Counted from the first letter of the stretch, positions 47,467-55,903 are shown. The stretch: DNA of 64,000 nt from Roseomonas sp. CECT 9278 (GCF_918698155.1 NZ_CAKKLX010000009.1:62001-126000); one strand, 5' to 3'. The notes: generated by a model not told the origin, from the letters alone. Program-made: numbers and translations.

Positions 47467-48416
47467 GATACCTGTGTCAGGGCCTCCCGCCCCGCTTCGC
47501 GGCCCGCGACGCGCCCCCCTGCCTGGGGGGTCGGCGCCGCGCCGGCCGTCAGCTCGCGGTGGAACAGCTCCACCCGCCAGCCTTGTGAAATCAAGTGGTG
47601 TGCCAGCCGCTCCGCTGCCAGGACCGAGCGGTGCTTCCCGCCGGTGCAGCCGAAGGCGATGGTCAGGTACTTCTTCCCCTCCTGCGCGTAGCGCGGCAAG
47701 AGCGGCGCGAGCATTTCGGTCATGCAGCGCCAGAACGGCGCGAAGTCTGGGTCTGCCTCGATGAAGGCGGCCACCGCGGGGTCGCGCCCGGTGAGCGGCC
47801 GCAGCGCCTCGATGTAATGCGGATTGCGCAGGAAGCGCAGGTCGAAGACCAGGTCCGCCTCGCGCGGGAGGCCCTTCGGATAGGCGAAGGACAGCACCGA
47901 CACGCCCATGCCCGCCGCGCCCTCGACCCCGAAGCGGCGCTCGATCATGCGGCGCAGTTCGGGCAGCGGCAGGTCGGAGGTATCGACGACCAGCTCGGCG
48001 GTCTCGCGCAGCGGCGCCAGCAGGGCGGTTTCCCGGGCGATCCCGTCCGCCACGTTGTGGCCGAGCGGCCCGCCCGGGGCCAGCGGATGCCGCCGCCGGG
48101 TCTCGGTGTAGCGGCGCAGCAGCACGTCCGCCTCGGCGGTGGCGAAGATCAGCGTCACCGCGATGTCGGGCCGCAGGCGCAGCCGGTCCAGCAGGCGCAG
48201 CGCCGCCGGCGCGTCGAAATCCCGCGTCCGGCTGTCGACGCCGGCGGCCAGCGGCTGCCCGCCGTCGCCGACCAGCGCCTCGAGCACGCCCAGCGGCGGA
48301 TTGTCGACGGTCTCGTAGCCGAGATCCTCCAGCACGCGCAGGATCGAGGCCTTGCCGGCTCCGGACAGCCCGGTGACCAGCACCACCTGGCGGCGGGCGG
48401 GGAGCTTCATGTCCAT
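47463..48416 (-). CDS. rapZ: RNase adapter RapZ / nucleotide-binding protein (YvcJ family)
   Basis: A 317-residue P-loop protein of the RapZ/YvcJ family, known in enterobacteria to steer RNase E to small RNAs of amino-sugar control. Walker A is GLSGAGKAS (residues 16-24), where the usual Ser/Thr after the lysine is Ala23. LEDLGYETVDNPPL, FLRNPHYIEALRPLTG and the C-terminal IAFGCTGGKHRSV are family signatures. Its start overlaps the hprK stop by one base and its stop overlaps the EIIA start by 4. The C-terminal 25 residues are low complexity. Target RNAs are not predictable here. Confidence 0.94.
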   Translation of the reverse strand: MDMKLPARRQVVLVTGLSGAGKASILRVLEDLGYETVDNPPLGVLEALVGDGGQPLAAGVDSRTRDFDAPAALRLLDRLRLRPDIAVTLIFATAEADVLLRRYTETRRRHPLAPGGPLGHNVADGIARETALLAPLRETAELVVDTSDLPLPELRRMIERRFGVEGAAGMGVSVLSFAYPKGLPREADLVFDLRFLRNPHYIEALRPLTGRDPAVAAFIEADPDFAPFWRCMTEMLAPLLPRYAQEGKKYLTIAFGCTGGKHRSVLAAERLAHHLISQGWRVELFHRELTAGAAPTPQAGGRVAGREAGREALTQVS

Positions 48417-48847
48417 CAGGCCGCGAAAGCCCCGGCGCGCTGGGCGCGCAGGCCGATCGCGGCGTCCAGCGCCCAGGCCAGCTTGTCGCAGGCCGAGGCC
48501 TCGAACCCATGCAGCGCGATGCGCGGCACGGCATCGTCGCCCCAGCAGGCCGGGCGCGGCAGCCGCGTGACACCCTCCGGCGCGACAAGGTCCACCGCGA
48601 GAGCGAGCCGGGCGCCCTCGGCCACCGGCAGGGCCTCGAAGATGCCAAGGCCGCGGACCTCAAGCAGCCCGCGCAGCGCCGGCGGCGGGGAGACGGCCCG
48701 CCCCTCCACCAGGACCTGGTCGTCCGCCACCAGCCGGAAGCCCCGGCCGATCAGGCGCAGCGCAAGGTCGGACTTGCCGGAGCCGGGGGGACCCAGCACC
48801 AGCACCGCCGCACCATCGCGCGCTACGCAGCTTCCGTGGACACGCAT
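48416..48847 (-). CDS. hprK: HPr kinase/phosphorylase, short alphaproteobacterial form
   Basis: A 143-residue protein corresponding to the C-terminal catalytic domain of HPr kinase. Walker A is [15 protein letters not shown] at about residues 19-33, then LVADDQVLV and RGLGIFEAL, matching the HprK signature region. The N-terminal domain of Firmicutes HprK is absent, as is usual in Alphaproteobacteria. It heads the operon hprK-rapZ-EIIA-ptsH-ptsP. The ChvG/ChvI-type two-component genes often found upstream are absent; the neighbour is a divergent dehydratase. Confidence 0.92.
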   Translation of the reverse strand: MRVHGSCVARDGAAVLVLGPPGSGKSDLALRLIGRGFRLVADDQVLVEGRAVSPPPALRGLLEVRGLGIFEALPVAEGARLALAVDLVAPEGVTRLPRPACWGDDAVPRIALHGFEASACDKLAWALDAAIGLRAQRAGAFAA

Positions 48848-48965
48848 CCCAGCTGGGTCATCCCGTCAGGCGGCGGACCATGGCAGAAGTGAGGCACCGC
48901 GAAAAGCACCGGGTGACCCCGCCACCGGATGGACGCCGGCCGGGGGCGATGCGACCTTTGCGCCC

Positions 48966-49895
48966 ATGCCGACCCAGGACGACATCCGCGCCGCCGCCGA
49001 ACGCATCGCCCCGCATGTTCGGCGCACGCCGGTCATCCGGTTGTCGGCCGCCGAGGCCGGGCTTGCCCATCCGCTGGCGCTGAAGCTGGAGCAGTTGCAG
49101 GTCACCGGGTCGTTCAAGCCGCGTGGCGCCTTCAATCGCATCCTCTCGGCGCAGGTGCCGGCGGCGGGCGTGGTCGCGGCCTCGGGCGGCAATCACGGGC
49201 TGGCGGTGGCCCATGCCGCCCAGGTGCTGGGCCTCAAGGCCGAGATCTTCGTCCCGGAGATCACCCCCGCGGCCAAGCGCGCCCGCATCGCCGCGACCGG
49301 GGCCACGCTGACCGTGGGCGGCGCCGCCTATGACGCCGCCCGCCAGGCCAGCGAGGCGCGCGCGGCCGCCACCGGCGCGCTGGTCATCCATGCCTATGAC
49401 CAGCCGGAGGTCCTGGCCGGCCAGGGCACGGTGGCGATGGAGTTCGAACAGGATGCCCCGGAGCTGACGCATGTGCTGGTCGCGGCCGGCGGGGGCGGGC
49501 TGTATGGCGGTGTCGCGTCCTGGTATCGCGGCCGCGCCAAGGTGGTGATCGTCGAGCCCGATGAATGCCCCACCTTGCTGGTGGCCGCCATGGCCGGCCG
49601 GCCGATGGACGCGCCGACCGGCGGCGTGGCGGCCGACAGCCTGGGCGCGCGGCGGGTCGGCGACCTGGCGTTCCGGATCATGGCCGAGCTCGGCGGGCAG
49701 TGCATCGTGCAGAAGGACGACGCCATCCTGCAGGCCCAGCGCTGGTTGTGGGACAGGCTGCGTGTGGTGGCCGAACCGGGCGGGGCGACCGCGCTGTCGG
49801 CGGTGCTGTCCGGCGCCTTCGCCCCACCCCCCGGGGCGTGCGTCGGGGTGATCGTGTGCGGGGCGAATTGCGACCCCGGCTCTGTCGTGGCGTGA
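48966..49895 (+). CDS. Threonine/serine dehydratase (PLP fold type II)
   Basis: A 309-residue PLP enzyme that deaminates threonine or serine to 2-oxo acids. The Schiff-base lysine is Lys51 in QVTGSFKPRGAFNRIL, the cofactor phosphate loop is AGGGGLYGG and the substrate loop is ASGGNHGLAVAHAA. There is no C-terminal ACT-like regulatory domain, so it resembles catabolic or racemase-like members rather than biosynthetic IlvA. It is transcribed away from hprK with 118 bases between starts. Start chosen from conserved MPTQDDIRAAAERIAPHV-like N-terminus. Confidence 0.92.
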   Translation: MPTQDDIRAAAERIAPHVRRTPVIRLSAAEAGLAHPLALKLEQLQVTGSFKPRGAFNRILSAQVPAAGVVAASGGNHGLAVAHAAQVLGLKAEIFVPEITPAAKRARIAATGATLTVGGAAYDAARQASEARAAATGALVIHAYDQPEVLAGQGTVAMEFEQDAPELTHVLVAAGGGGLYGGVASWYRGRAKVVIVEPDECPTLLVAAMAGRPMDAPTGGVAADSLGARRVGDLAFRIMAELGGQCIVQKDDAILQAQRWLWDRLRVVAEPGGATALSAVLSGAFAPPPGACVGVIVCGANCDPGSVVA

Positions 49896-50025
49896 ACGCG
49901 GGCGGTCCGGCCGCGCGCCTTCGCTGCTAGTTCCTTGTTTTCGCGCGTATCTTTACCCGGCCGGCTGATTTCCTCCGATCGGGATGTGGCCTAGAATTGC
50001 CGACGACGAGAAGGAAGACCCGCCC

Positions 50026-50988
50026 ATGATCGGACGACGCGGCCTGGTGGGTCTCGGAGTGGTCGCCGCGCCTGTGGCGGCGCGGGCGCAGGGCGCCTGG
50101 CCGGACCGCCAGATCCGGTTGGTCGTCGGCTATCCGGCCGGCGGGCCGTCAGACATCTTCGCCCGCCTGCTGGCGGGGCAGATGGCGCCGCGGCTCGGCC
50201 AGCCGGTGGTGGTCGAGAACCGCCCCGGCGGCGGCGCCGTGCTGGCCAGCGAGACCGCCGCCCGCGCCCCCGCCGACGGGCATGCCTGGATGCACGTGGA
50301 CAACGGCATCCTGGTCTATAACCCGGCATTGTATGGGCGGCTGCCCTATGACCCCGACCGCGACTTCGCCGGGGCGGGGTTCATCGGGCGCTTCCCGCTG
50401 TACATCGTGTGCCGCGCCGATGCGCCCTTCGCGGATTTCGCCGGGCTGGTGGCGGCGTCGCGCAGCCGCGCACCGACCTATGGCACGCCGGCCGTCGCCT
50501 CCCCGCACCACCTGGCGATGGAACTGGTGAAGCGGCGCGCCGGCCTGGCGGCGGAGCACGTGCCCTATCGCGGCGGCCAGGCCGCCATGCAGGACCTGCT
50601 GGGCGGCAGCGTCGACCTGGTGATGATCGACACCGCGACCGGCCTGCCCTTCATCCGCGACGGCCGGGTGCGCGCGCTGGCGGTGCTGAGCGAGGCGCGC
50701 ACCGCCGAGGTTCCCGCCGTGCCGAGCCTGCGCGAACTGGGCCACGACGCCGTTGCCTTCGGCTGGCAAGGCATCAGCGTGCCGCGCGGTGTGCCGGCGG
50801 CGGTGGTCGCGCGCCTCAACGCCGAGATCGTGCGCGCCATGGCGTCGGAGGAGATCCAGGCGCGCACCCGCGCCCTGGGCATCCAGACCACCGGCTGGTC
50901 GGCCGCCGAGTTCGATGCCTTCGTGACGGCCGAGAACGCCCTGTGGCGCCCGCTGATCCGCGACCTGGGCATCCGGCTGGACGCTTGA
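50026..50988 (+). CDS. Bug-family tripartite tricarboxylate transporter receptor (solitary, 50 kb)
   Basis: A 320-residue periplasmic binding protein with a short signal sequence (MIGRRGLVGLGVVAAPVAARAQ, twin-arginine-like). Landmarks are IRLVVGYPAGGPSDIFARLL, VVVENRPGGGAVLASE and EHVPYRGGQAAMQDLLGG. AAGGAAG lies 8 bases upstream. TAGAAT at 49992 could be its -10. It is a single gene with no permease nearby, so its ligand and partner membrane proteins are unknown. Confidence 0.92.
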   Translation: MIGRRGLVGLGVVAAPVAARAQGAWPDRQIRLVVGYPAGGPSDIFARLLAGQMAPRLGQPVVVENRPGGGAVLASETAARAPADGHAWMHVDNGILVYNPALYGRLPYDPDRDFAGAGFIGRFPLYIVCRADAPFADFAGLVAASRSRAPTYGTPAVASPHHLAMELVKRRAGLAAEHVPYRGGQAAMQDLLGGSVDLVMIDTATGLPFIRDGRVRALAVLSEARTAEVPAVPSLRELGHDAVAFGWQGISVPRGVPAAVVARLNAEIVRAMASEEIQARTRALGIQTTGWSAAEFDAFVTAENALWRPLIRDLGIRLDA

Positions 50989-51019
50989 CCGCGGGGCGCG
51001 ACCTGCCCAGCTTCGCGGC

Positions 51020-51250
51020 ATGACGCGACGCATGCTGATCCTGGCCGTGATGGCCTCCGGCGCCGCCCTGCCCGCCGCGGCGACCGAGGGCGCGGTGCAG
51101 CGCAGCGGCCGAGCGGTGGAACGCGCCACCAAGCGCACGGGCGATGCGGTCGAGCGCGGGGCGCGCCGCACCGGATCGGCGCTGGAGCGCGCGGCGGACT
51201 GGACCGGGCGGCGCCTGCGCCGCGCCGGGGAATGGGCCTTCGGGAACTGA
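51020..51250 (+). CDS. Small secreted alanine/arginine-rich protein A
   Basis: A 76-residue protein: signal peptide MTRRMLILAVMASGAALPAAA, then a mature part of short repeated helical segments (RAVERATKRTGDAVER, RTGSALERAADWTGRRL) ending RAGEWAFGN. The mature part is amphipathic with an (ALERA)-like periodicity. It is a paralogue of the next gene, sharing ALERAAD, a GSAL segment and an AGEW end. No known family. Secreted, periplasmic location inferred. Confidence 0.65.
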   Translation: MTRRMLILAVMASGAALPAAATEGAVQRSGRAVERATKRTGDAVERGARRTGSALERAADWTGRRLRRAGEWAFGN

Positions 51251-51364
51251 GGCGGGGCCGCGCGCTGCGGCGGGGCTGCCCCGTTGTCGCCGCGACGGCC
51301 CGCCATCATCTGTCTGGGACGGCGCCCGGCCCATGATGGCGCCGCCGACCCGTGGAGACCGAAG

Positions 51365-51715
51365 ATGCGCTTGATCCCTGCCGCCCTGATCCTCGCCGTC
51401 GCCGCGGCGCCTGCGCTGGCGCAGGGCGCGGGCAGCCTGCCGCCGCCCGTGCCCCTGCCTTATGTGCCGCCGCCGGCGGCCGATGCCGCGCCGGCGCGCC
51501 AGCCCGGCGTGGGCGAGCGCGCCGGCGCCGCCGTGGACCGTGCCGCCGAACAGACCGGCCAGGCTCTCGAACGCGCGGCGGATGAAAGCGGTTCGGCGCT
51601 CGGCCGCGCTCTGCGGTGGTCCGGCCAGCAGATGCAGGGTGCCGGCGAATGGACGGCACGCCAGGGCGAACGCATGACCGGCACGCCGCCCGCGCCGGCG
51701 CCGTCCTCGCGGTAG
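51365..51715 (+). CDS. Small secreted alanine-rich protein B, paralogue of the preceding gene
   Basis: A 116-residue protein: signal peptide MRLIPAALILAVAAAPALAQ, a proline-rich linker (about residues 24-45), then helical sequence AAVDRAAEQTGQALERAADE, SGSALGRALRWSGQQM and GAGEWTARQ, and a proline/alanine tail. The helical core aligns with the preceding small protein, so the pair arose by duplication. GGAGACCGAAG precedes the start. Function is unknown; it may be an envelope-associated or stress-related protein. Confidence 0.7.
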   Translation: MRLIPAALILAVAAAPALAQGAGSLPPPVPLPYVPPPAADAAPARQPGVGERAGAAVDRAAEQTGQALERAADESGSALGRALRWSGQQMQGAGEWTARQGERMTGTPPAPAPSSR

Positions 51716-51808
51716 GGCGGCGCCGTGTCGGGCCGCCTGGCCTGACGGGGCGACCTTGCGTGCGATGGCGGCGGCGGTCGGGCGCCCTGTGAGGCGCCCG
51801 GACGCGCG

Positions 51809-52741
51809 CTATGCCTGCTGGGCGCGCCAGGCTTGGGCGATCTGCGCGCCGTTCGCATTCCACACGCTGCCCTTCGCCAGGATGGCGTCGAGCATCGCGC
51901 CGAAGGCGCGGATGCGGTGTGGCTGGCCCATCAGCCAGGGCGTCACCGACAGCGTCAGGATGCGTCCGCCGCCGGTCGCCGCCGCTTCCGCATCCAGCGC
52001 GGCGTGGGCGGCGAGGACCGCGTTGCAGAAATCCTCGGTCGCCATGTTCTGCTGCTGGAGCATCTTCTGGTCCGCGAGGTCCTGCGGCAGGGGCATGGCG
52101 AGCAGCGGGCCGGCGCTCGTCGCCATGCCATAGGGCATGTCGTCGTTCAGCCAGCCGCTGGTCCAGTCGAAGCCCTCGGCGGCGACCAGGTCGAGCGTGC
52201 GGGGCGATTCCGAATGCGCCGGCGAATGCCAGCCGCGCACCGCATCGCCGAAGCGTACGCGCAGCAGCGCCGCCGCTTCCTTCACCGTCGCGGCTTCCTC
52301 GGCCTCGGGCACCTGGGCGTGGTGCAGATGGCCCATGTCGAGGCCCGCACAGGCGGGTTCCCAGCCGGCGGCCTCGATGTCGTCCATCAGCACGGGATAG
52401 AGCGGCGCCAGCGCGGCGGAGAGCAGCGCCGTGGCGGTGAGGTTGCGTGCCGCCAGCGCCTTCATCAGCCGGTAGATGCCGATGCGGTTGCCGTAGTCGC
52501 GCTGCGTATAGTCCCAGAAGGACGGGTAGGGGCGTTCCATCCCGCCCGGCGCGATGAAGGGCTTGAGCGGCATGTCCATCGGGAAGTGCCCGACATGCAC
52601 CGCGATCCAGAGCGCCACGCGCGCCCCGCCCGGCCATTGCACCGGCTTCAGGTCCGGCAGCGCGCGGAACGGGTAGATGTCGTGGTCCATGCCCCGCCGG
52701 CGCAGCGGGTAGTCGAAGTAGTCCGCCGGCAGCCCGCTCAT
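51809..52741 (-). CDS. Polysaccharide-deacetylase-fold hydrolase (PuuE/imidase-like), paralogue 1
   Basis: A 310-residue cytosolic NodB-fold protein of the allantoinase PuuE / cyclic imidase branch. It contains WPGGARVALWIAVHVGHFPM, YTQRDYGNRIGIYRLMKAL, LDMGHLHHAQVPEAEE and GWHSPAHSESPRTLDLVAAE. It lacks the usual NodB TFDDG start motif, as does PuuE. Its start overlaps the stop of paralogue 2 by 4 bases. The two proteins could be subunits or act on related cyclic amides. The missing metal-ligand pattern and weaker conservation than paralogue 2 leave open a non-catalytic role. Confidence 0.82.
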   Translation of the reverse strand: MSGLPADYFDYPLRRRGMDHDIYPFRALPDLKPVQWPGGARVALWIAVHVGHFPMDMPLKPFIAPGGMERPYPSFWDYTQRDYGNRIGIYRLMKALAARNLTATALLSAALAPLYPVLMDDIEAAGWEPACAGLDMGHLHHAQVPEAEEAATVKEAAALLRVRFGDAVRGWHSPAHSESPRTLDLVAAEGFDWTSGWLNDDMPYGMATSAGPLLAMPLPQDLADQKMLQQQNMATEDFCNAVLAAHAALDAEAAATGGGRILTLSVTPWLMGQPHRIRAFGAMLDAILAKGSVWNANGAQIAQAWRAQQA

Positions 52742-53649
52742 GGCGTGCCCTCCGCGATCCAGGCCTCGTGCGCGGCCAAATGGTGGTCGATGTAGTGCCT
52801 GGCGATCTCGCGCCCGGTCGCCAGCCAGACCTTGTCGTGCTTGACGACGTGGCGGAGCACCTCGTCGAGCGCGCCGATGCGATGCGCCTGGCCGATCAGG
52901 AAGGGGTGCAGCGGCATGCACATCACGGTGCCGGAGTCCGCGCCTTCCTCATACAGTTGGTCGAACTGCGCCTTGCAGATGGCGGCGAAGCGGTCGGGCG
53001 GCGTGTTGCGCATGACCAGCAGCGGCACGTCGTTCACTTCGAGCGAATACGGGATCGACACGAAGGGCTTGCCGGAGCGCGTGCGGATCGGCGTCGGCTG
53101 GTCGTCATGCAGAAGGTCCAGCGTATAGAGCAGGCCTTCCTCCGCCAGGATGTGCTGCGTCGCTTCGTCGTTGGAGATCGCCGGCGTCAGCCAGCCATCC
53201 AGCGACTGGCCCGACGCGCGCAGGATGGTCTCGCGGTTCTCGCGGATCACCTGGCGCTGCTGGTCCTCGGTCATGCCGTAGAAGTAGCGCGTGTTGTAGG
53301 TGCCGTGGCTGAACAGCTCCCAGCCGAGTTCGCAGCAGCGCTCGATGATCTCGGGGTAGTGGTCGCAGACCGCGACGTTCAGGCTGACCGACCCGCGCAC
53401 GCCGTGCTTCGCCATGATATCGGCCATGCGCCAGAAGCCCACGCGGTTGCCGTAGTCGCGCCAGGAATAGCCGGACACATCCGGCTGCGGCCGCGGCCAG
53501 GGCGCGCGGCGCGGGTTGTGGGGCGCGTACAGCTCGTAATGCTCGATGTTGGGCGCGACCCAGAAGGCCACGCGCGCGCCGCCCGGCCAGGTGATCCTGG
53601 GCCGGCGCCGCCAGGGCATGTAGCCGTAGTGCTGCTGTTCCTTGAGCAT
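52738..53649 (-). CDS. Polysaccharide-deacetylase-fold hydrolase (PuuE/imidase-like), paralogue 2
   Basis: A 303-residue relative of PuuE-type allantoinase and cyclic imide hydrolase. WPGGARVAFWVAPNIEHYEL, YSWRDYGNRVGFWRMADIM, NVAVCDHYPEIIERCCELG, ELFSHGTYNTRYFYGMTEDQ and a C-terminal CMPLHPFLIGQAHRI are typical; the histidines in SHGTYN and PLHPF are probable metal or catalytic residues. It begins 4 bases after the cysteine hydrolase stop and overlaps paralogue 1 by 4 bases. The start chosen (MLKEQQHYGYMPW) avoids an unsupported upstream extension. Hydrolysis of a cyclic ureide or imide is the likeliest reaction. Confidence 0.87.
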   Translation of the reverse strand: MLKEQQHYGYMPWRRRPRITWPGGARVAFWVAPNIEHYELYAPHNPRRAPWPRPQPDVSGYSWRDYGNRVGFWRMADIMAKHGVRGSVSLNVAVCDHYPEIIERCCELGWELFSHGTYNTRYFYGMTEDQQRQVIRENRETILRASGQSLDGWLTPAISNDEATQHILAEEGLLYTLDLLHDDQPTPIRTRSGKPFVSIPYSLEVNDVPLLVMRNTPPDRFAAICKAQFDQLYEEGADSGTVMCMPLHPFLIGQAHRIGALDEVLRHVVKHDKVWLATGREIARHYIDHHLAAHEAWIAEGTP

Positions 53650-53653
53650 CAGC

Positions 53654-54322
53654 TCAGCCCTCCAGCGCCGGGATGGCGGCGAGCACATCGGCCACCGGCA
53701 GCACGTCGGCGTATTTCACCGCCATGTCGTACAGGTTCGCGAAGTGCGGGCTCTCGTGCTTGTCGGCCACGCATTCCTCCGGAACGATCATGCGGAAGCC
53801 GCAGGACAGGCCATCGACCACGGTGGCGCGCACGCAGCCCGATGTGGACCCACCCGTGACGATGACGGTGTCGATGCGGTGGAAGGTCAGCAGCGATCGG
53901 AAATGCGTCTCGAAGAAGGCGGACGCCATGCGCTTGTTGAACACGATGTCGGACGCGGCGCGGCGCGTGCGCGGATCGAGCTGCGCGCGCGGCGAGCCTT
54001 CCTTGATGTTCTGCAGGCTGTCGGGCGTGTCGGTGCGCGTGCCCCATACCCCGCAATCCTCGCCCGAGGGCAGGTACGCCACATAGGTCCAGACCACCGG
54101 CCAGCCGCGCGCCCGCACCGCATCCGACACGGCGTTGATGTGCTCGATCTGCCGCGGGTCGGTCTCGTAGGCCGTGACGTAGGTCTGCGGCTGGGTATAG
54201 GCGCATTGCACGTCGATGTTCACGACCGCCGCGCGGCGGCCGAAGCCGAAGCGCCGGCGCGACGGCGCCGCCTTGAACTCGGTGTAGAGCTGACGTGCGG
54301 TCCTGCCGTCCTCGATCATCAT
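53654..54322 (-). CDS. Cysteine hydrolase, isochorismatase/N-carbamoylsarcosine amidase family
   Basis: A 222-residue amidohydrolase with the cysteine-hydrolase triad: Asp in AAVVNIDVQCAYTQ, Lys in IVFNKRMASAFFETHF and nucleophile Cys163 in TGGSTSGCVRATVVDG. The family includes N-carbamoylsarcosine, N-carbamoylputrescine-like and biuret amidases. It leads the three-gene operon with the two deacetylase-fold proteins, so a ring-opening step followed by amide cleavage is a sensible reading. Two adjacent ATG codons can start it; the first is taken. It is divergent from the solute-binding protein gene. Confidence 0.9.
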   Translation of the reverse strand: MMIEDGRTARQLYTEFKAAPSRRRFGFGRRAAVVNIDVQCAYTQPQTYVTAYETDPRQIEHINAVSDAVRARGWPVVWTYVAYLPSGEDCGVWGTRTDTPDSLQNIKEGSPRAQLDPRTRRAASDIVFNKRMASAFFETHFRSLLTFHRIDTVIVTGGSTSGCVRATVVDGLSCGFRMIVPEECVADKHESPHFANLYDMAVKYADVLPVADVLAAIPALEG

Positions 54323-54509
54323 TCCTGCCTTGCGCTGCCGGCGCGGAGCCTGCGCGCCGCGGCACCGAGTCTGCGCGCCGCGGCGCGATTGGCAAGGCCC
54401 GGTCCGGCGGGCGCATGTCATGGTGGCAATCGTACGTCGTTCATGGAAGTGTCGCACAAAGGCCGGGCGCCGCCGCCGAGGGCCGGGCACCGCGGAGGGA
54501 TTTCAAGGC
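54323..54509. other. Divergent promoter region, cysteine hydrolase / solute-binding protein
   Basis: About 187 bases between two divergent start codons, so both operons must be driven from here. A direct repeat CTGCGCGCCGCGGC occurs twice (about 54353 and 54373). No clear -35/-10 pair or palindrome stands out. Confidence 0.4.
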
Positions 54510-55892
54510 ATGGTGCTGACGCTGGCGCTCGAACGCGTGGAATTCCTCCCGCTCGGCCGCGTGACCGACGACACCTCCATCCTGACGCTGCGCTCGCTGG
54601 TCTTCGAACCGCTCTGCCGCTGGCGCGACGGACGCGTCGAACCGGGGCTGCTCGCGGCCTGGGCGCATGAGCAGGGCGGCCGGGCCTGGCAATTCGCGTT
54701 GCGCCCCGGCGCCACCTTCCACGACGGCGAAGCCTGCACCGCCGATGATGTGGCGGAGACCATCGCGGCGCATCTGCGCGGCATCGACATGTTCGGCATG
54801 CCCTGGCCCTATGCGCGCTACCTGGCCAATGCGCGCATCACGCCGGAAGGGCCGGGGATGCTGTCGATCTCCACGCCCGAACCCCTCGCCGACCTGCCCG
54901 AGATCCTGGCCGAGTTCTTCGTCATGCGCGCCGCGTCCGACGGCGCCATGACGCTGGGCACCGGGCCGTACCGCGTGCTGGACCATGCGCCGCGATCGCA
55001 TGCGCTGCTGGAGGCGGTGGACCGGGACCGCGCGCCGGCGCGCATCCGCCTGGTCGCGGAGCCCGATCCGCAGGGGCGCCATCGCATGGTGGTGGAAGGC
55101 ACGGCGGATGCGGCGGCCAACCTTGAGCGCCTGCCCGACCTGCGCCTCCGCGATGCGGCGCTGCGCTGGGGCCATGCGGCCAATACGCTGTCGGTCATGT
55201 ACTACCTGGAATGCCGGCGCGGCGCCTTCGTGCACCCCGCGGCGCGGCGCGCGGTGAACCTCGCGGTCGACGTCCCGGCCATCATCGAGACGCTGTTCCA
55301 GGGCCTGGGCGTGCCGGCATCCACGATCGTCAGCCCCTTCCACCTGGGCCACCGGGAGGCCGCGCTGTCGCCGATCCCGCACGATCCGGCGGCGGCGCGC
55401 GCGCTGTTCGACCAGGCCGGGGCAACGGGCGAGCTGGTCATCCGCACGCCGCTGCACATGCCCGAACGCGCCCCGCAGATCAGCGAGATGATCGCGCAGG
55501 ACCTGGCGCGCGCCGGCATCCCCGCCCGCATCCAAACGGAAACGGACCGACCCGACTACGCGCGCCAGGTCGGGCGCGGGCAGATCGGCGACCTCGCGAT
55601 CTTCGACAGCTCGCCGCATTCCACCTTTCGCGTGCTGAACGACAAGATCTCCTCCGCCGTGCAGGGCCAGTGGTGGCAGGGCTTCGACGATCCCGCCCTG
55701 GAGCCCATGATCACGCAGGCGAACCGCACGATGGACATCGAGGCGCGCGCGCTTGCCTATGCGCGCTGCCTGCGCCGGCTGCACGACAACCCGCCCTGGC
55801 TCTACCTTTTCCATCCCGTCGAGGCCTTCGCCGCACGGCCGGACGCGCCGCCCCTGGCGCTCGACCATCGCGGCGTGCTGATGCTGGTCTGA
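54510..55892 (+). CDS. ABC-type solute-binding protein family 5, apparently without signal peptide
   Basis: A 460-residue relative of dipeptide/oligopeptide-binding proteins. LVFEPLCRWRDGRVEPGLLA, WQFALRPGATFHDGEACTADDV and LGTGPYRVLDH are family segments. The protein starts directly in the fold (MVLTLALERVEFLPLGRV); the in-frame upstream codons to 54330 are arginine-rich and contain no hydrophobic signal sequence. It is thus predicted to stay in the cytoplasm, unusual for the family. No ABC permease or ATPase genes adjoin; a rhodanese gene follows after 11 bases. A sensor-like or SgrR-C-terminal-like role is possible. Confidence 0.85.
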   Translation: MVLTLALERVEFLPLGRVTDDTSILTLRSLVFEPLCRWRDGRVEPGLLAAWAHEQGGRAWQFALRPGATFHDGEACTADDVAETIAAHLRGIDMFGMPWPYARYLANARITPEGPGMLSISTPEPLADLPEILAEFFVMRAASDGAMTLGTGPYRVLDHAPRSHALLEAVDRDRAPARIRLVAEPDPQGRHRMVVEGTADAAANLERLPDLRLRDAALRWGHAANTLSVMYYLECRRGAFVHPAARRAVNLAVDVPAIIETLFQGLGVPASTIVSPFHLGHREAALSPIPHDPAAARALFDQAGATGELVIRTPLHMPERAPQISEMIAQDLARAGIPARIQTETDRPDYARQVGRGQIGDLAIFDSSPHSTFRVLNDKISSAVQGQWWQGFDDPALEPMITQANRTMDIEARALAYARCLRRLHDNPPWLYLFHPVEAFAARPDAPPLALDHRGVLMLV

Positions 55893-55903
55893 GGACGCGC
55901 CCG

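Noticed and set aside
54330..54509. An upstream start for the solute-binding protein giving a longer N-terminus
   Set aside because: The extra residues are Arg/Cys-rich without a hydrophobic core, lie in a divergent promoter region and have no ribosome site.
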